A DNA stretch of 64,000 nucleotides, taken from positions 496,001-560,000 of the forward strand of contig NZ_QLTK01000001.1 of assembly GCF_003269035.1 (NCBI RefSeq), in the 5' to 3' direction. Source of the DNA: Paraburkholderia bryophila. GTDB taxonomy: Bacteria > Pseudomonadota > Gammaproteobacteria > Burkholderiales > Burkholderiaceae. The position numbers and the translations under genes are program-made. The first letter of the stretch is position 1; the number at the start of each line of letters is the position of its first letter. The notes below the pieces were generated by a model. That model was not told the DNA's origin, ran no database searches, and was given only the letters and a program-made list of their open reading frames with translations. Shown here piece after piece: positions 61,579 through 64,000 of this stretch.

Positions 61579-64000
61579 ATGTTGACCGAACGGCTTTTCG
61601 CTCGCTCGGCGCGCACCGCCGGTTCGCCGGCGGATTCGACGCCGTCCTCCCGCTGGCACCATGGACCATGGTGGTCGAATTCCTATTTGCTGACGCCGCT
61701 CCTGTCGATCCTGGTGTTTCTGGTCGTCATGAGTCTGATTTTGTGGAGCCTGAATCGGCGCGAACAGCAACAGCAGGAAGACACGCTTTACCGTAATGTC
61801 GCGTGGGCGCAGCAGCAGATCCGCCTGTCCATGACCGGCGCGCAGGAACAGATTCAGGCGCTCGCCCGCGATCTGGTCGCCGGCCACGCCGATCCGCATT
61901 CGTTCCAGGTGTCCACCACGGACATCATGCAGGGGCATCCCGAGATCCTCTACATGAACTGGTACACCAGCCAGCAGCAGCCGCGCTGGCCCAATACCGC
62001 CCTGCCCGTGTTCGGCCAGCGCCTCGCCAAACCGAACGACACGCAAATGGACGAGGCGGTCAAGGCCGCCTTCGCCGAGGCGCGCAACACGCGCCGCCAG
62101 GTCTACTCTCCGCTGATCTACGACGACGTCGGCAACGGCTACATCACGCTGCAAACGCCGGTGTTCCGCGACCGCGACTTTCTCGGCACGATTGCCGCCG
62201 TGTTCTCGGTGGAAGGCATCCTGAAGCACGACATTCCGCCCGAGTTGTCGGCTAAATACAAAATCTCGATCATCGACGTGAACAACCGCGAGTTGACCAC
62301 CACGTCGACCCGCCCGCGCCTGCCGCGCGACATGTTCTACGACCTGCCGCTCGACCCGCCGGGTCAGGGCGTCTCGGTACGCGTCTACGCGTTCCCGCAG
62401 ATGACCAACTTCACCAACAACACGCTCGTCTGGCTGGTGGCCGGCCTGTCGTGCTTCGTGTTGTGGAGTCTGTGGAGTTTGTGGAAGCACACCCGGCAAC
62501 GTTTCGAAGCGCAGCAGGCGCTGTACGCCGAAGCGTTCTTCCGCCGCGCGATGGAAAACTCCGTGCTGATCGGTATGCGCGTGCTCGACATGCACGGCCG
62601 CATCACCCACGTGAATCCGGCGTTCTGCCGCATGACCGGCTGGGACGAAAGCGATCTGGTCGGCAAGAACGCGCCGTTCGCCTACTGGCCGCGCGATTCG
62701 TACCCGGAAATGCAGCGCCAGCTCGACATGACGCTGCGCGGCAAGGCGCCGTCGTCGGGCTTCGAACTGCGGGTGCGCCGCAAGGACGGTTCGACCTTCC
62801 ACGCCCGTCTCTACGTGTCGCCGCTGATCGACAGCTCGGGCCGCCAGACCGGCTGGATGTCGTCCATGACCGACATCACCGAACCGAAACGCGCGCGCGA
62901 AGAACTCGCCGCCGCGCACGAGCGCTTCACCACGGTGCTCGAAAGCCTCGACGCCGCCGTGTCCGTGCTGGCCGCCGACGAAGCCGAGCTGCTGTTCGCC
63001 AACCGCTACTACCGCCATCTGTTCGGGATTCGTCCGGACGGCCATCTGGAACTCGCGGGCGGCGGGTTCGATAGCGCACAGGCCTCGTCCGATTCGATCG
63101 ATATGGTCGATACCTACGCGGGCCTGCCCGCCGCGGCGCTGACCGAAAGCACCGCCGACGCCCAGGAAATCTACGTGCAAAGCGCCCAGAAATGGTTCGA
63201 AGTGCGCCGCCAGTACATTCAGTGGGTGGACGGCCACCTCGCGCAGATGCAGATCGCGACCGACATCACCACCCGCAAGCAGGCGCAGGAACTGTCGCGC
63301 CAGCAGGACGAAAAACTGCAGTTCACCAGCCGCCTGATGACGATGGGCGAAATGGCCTCGTCGCTCGCGCACGAGCTGAACCAGCCGCTCGCCGCCATCA
63401 ATAACTATTGCTCCGGCACCGTGGCGCTGGTTAAATCCGGTCGAACCACGCCCGACAATCTGCTGCCGGTGCTCGAAAAGACTGCCCAGCAGGCGGTGCG
63501 GGCAGGCATGATCATCCGGCGCATTCGCGAGTTCGTGAAACGCAGCGAGCCGAAGCGGCAAGCCACGCGCGTCGCCGATATCGTCGCGGACGCGGTGGGT
63601 CTCGCCGAGATCGAAGTGCGCAAACGGCGCATTCGCATCGTCACCGATCTGCGTTCGCGTCTGCCGGTGATCTACGTCGACCCGGTGCTGATCGAGCAGG
63701 TGCTGGTCAACCTGCTGAAGAACGGCGCCGAAGCCATGGCCGAAGCGCGCCCGAATGCGGTGGATCCGGTGATCCGCGTGGTCGTGCGGCTGGAGAGCGG
63801 GTTTGTCTGCATCAGTGTCGTCGACCAGGGTCCGGGCGTCGACGAAGCGACAGCCGAGCGGCTGTTCGAACCGTTTTACAGCACCAAGTCCGATGGTATG
63901 GGCATGGGGCTGAACATTTGCCGTTCGATTATCGAATCGCACCGCGGTCGTCTGTGGGTGGTCAACAACGTCGAGTCCGACGGTCACATCACAGGCGCCA
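61579..64000 (+). CDS. PAS-domain sensor histidine kinase (3' end beyond window)
   Basis: 807 codons are inside the window without a stop. The product has a membrane helix at about residues 38-58 and a periplasmic sensor region of about 220 residues. A second helix (LVWLVAGLSCFVLW) follows, then PAS domains (the clearest from AFFRRAMENSVLIGMRVLD). The dimerisation region carries phospho-acceptor His598 (MASSLAHELNQPLAAINNY). The ATPase domain has VNLLKNGAEAMAE, DQGPGVDEATAERLFEPFYS and GMGMGLNICRSI. The HELNQPL form places it with DctB/FixL-type kinases. A FixJ-like response regulator would be expected just beyond the window. The ligand is unknown. Confidence 0.93.
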   Translation, partial: MLTERLFARSARTAGSPADSTPSSRWHHGPWWSNSYLLTPLLSILVFLVVMSLILWSLNRREQQQQEDTLYRNVAWAQQQIRLSMTGAQEQIQALARDLVAGHADPHSFQVSTTDIMQGHPEILYMNWYTSQQQPRWPNTALPVFGQRLAKPNDTQMDEAVKAAFAEARNTRRQVYSPLIYDDVGNGYITLQTPVFRDRDFLGTIAAVFSVEGILKHDIPPELSAKYKISIIDVNNRELTTTSTRPRLPRDMFYDLPLDPPGQGVSVRVYAFPQMTNFTNNTLVWLVAGLSCFVLWSLWSLWKHTRQRFEAQQALYAEAFFRRAMENSVLIGMRVLDMHGRITHVNPAFCRMTGWDESDLVGKNAPFAYWPRDSYPEMQRQLDMTLRGKAPSSGFELRVRRKDGSTFHARLYVSPLIDSSGRQTGWMSSMTDITEPKRAREELAAAHERFTTVLESLDAAVSVLAADEAELLFANRYYRHLFGIRPDGHLELAGGGFDSAQASSDSIDMVDTYAGLPAAALTESTADAQEIYVQSAQKWFEVRRQYIQWVDGHLAQMQIATDITTRKQAQELSRQQDEKLQFTSRLMTMGEMASSLAHELNQPLAAINNYCSGTVALVKSGRTTPDNLLPVLEKTAQQAVRAGMIIRRIREFVKRSEPKRQATRVADIVADAVGLAEIEVRKRRIRIVTDLRSRLPVIYVDPVLIEQVLVNLLKNGAEAMAEARPNAVDPVIRVVVRLESGFVCISVVDQGPGVDEATAERLFEPFYSTKSDGMGMGLNICRSIIESHRGRLWVVNNVESDGHITGA

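Overview
The window is GC-rich, densely coding chromosomal DNA with the gene content and order of a Burkholderiales bacterium, most likely Paraburkholderia. The signs are the ndk-rlmN-rodZ-ispG-hisS-yfgM-bamB block, a full isc operon, phasin next to pyruvate dehydrogenase genes, and a repeat element of a type I recall from Paraburkholderia. No phage, insertion sequence, CRISPR array, tRNA or rRNA gene was seen. It reads as core genome, and I found no convincing undescribed multi-gene system. The notable items are small-scale and listed as findings.

Layout. 1-7742 (minus): bamB (cut by the window edge), a YfgM-like protein, hisS, ispG, rodZ, rlmN and ndk, covering outer-membrane assembly, translation, isoprenoid synthesis and cell shape. 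8058-17164: a BAX-inhibitor-1 family membrane protein (plus), then a long minus-strand run: MBL hydrolase, bamC, dapA, methyltransferase, trpS, site-2 protease, YciO/Sua5, PHP phosphatase and an alpha/beta hydrolase. 17372-18394 is a ferritin-like DUF455 gene broken by an in-frame amber codon. 18689-20819 (plus): gamma carbonic anhydrase-like protein, hslO and a small lipoprotein. 20947-25480 (minus): ftsB, eno, kdsA and pyrG, the order widely seen in proteobacteria. 25652-32912 (minus): hydrolase, comEC, tatD, lolD, a lolC/E permease and a small unknown protein.

33089-40053 (plus): an RpfE-type protein, recJ, prfB with its programmed +1 frameshift, lysS and a glycine-zipper protein. 40171-47084 (minus): the Fe-S assembly operon iscR-iscS-iscU-iscA-hscB-hscA-fdx-iscX, preceded by a low-molecular-weight tyrosine phosphatase. 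Two IscR-type operators overlap the iscR promoter, and a terminator-like hairpin separates iscA from hscB. 47271-48341 holds two small envelope proteins. 48475-51740: lactate-utilisation genes lutA and lutB divergent from an IclR-family regulator, with palindromes between them. 51860-54398: a penicillin-binding peptidase and, after a long non-coding stretch, phasin. 54765-61303 (minus): pyruvate dehydrogenase genes aceE-aceF-lpdA. 61579 to the end (plus): a PAS histidine kinase cut by the window edge.

Shared themes are envelope building (BamB, BamC, LolC/D, FtsB, RodZ, KdsA, PBP), Fe-S biogenesis with client enzymes (IspG, RlmN, LutA/B, possibly TrpS), and central carbon metabolism. Start codons were moved from the longest reading frame wherever a ribosome binding site or family alignment from memory favoured a shorter one; this is stated per gene.
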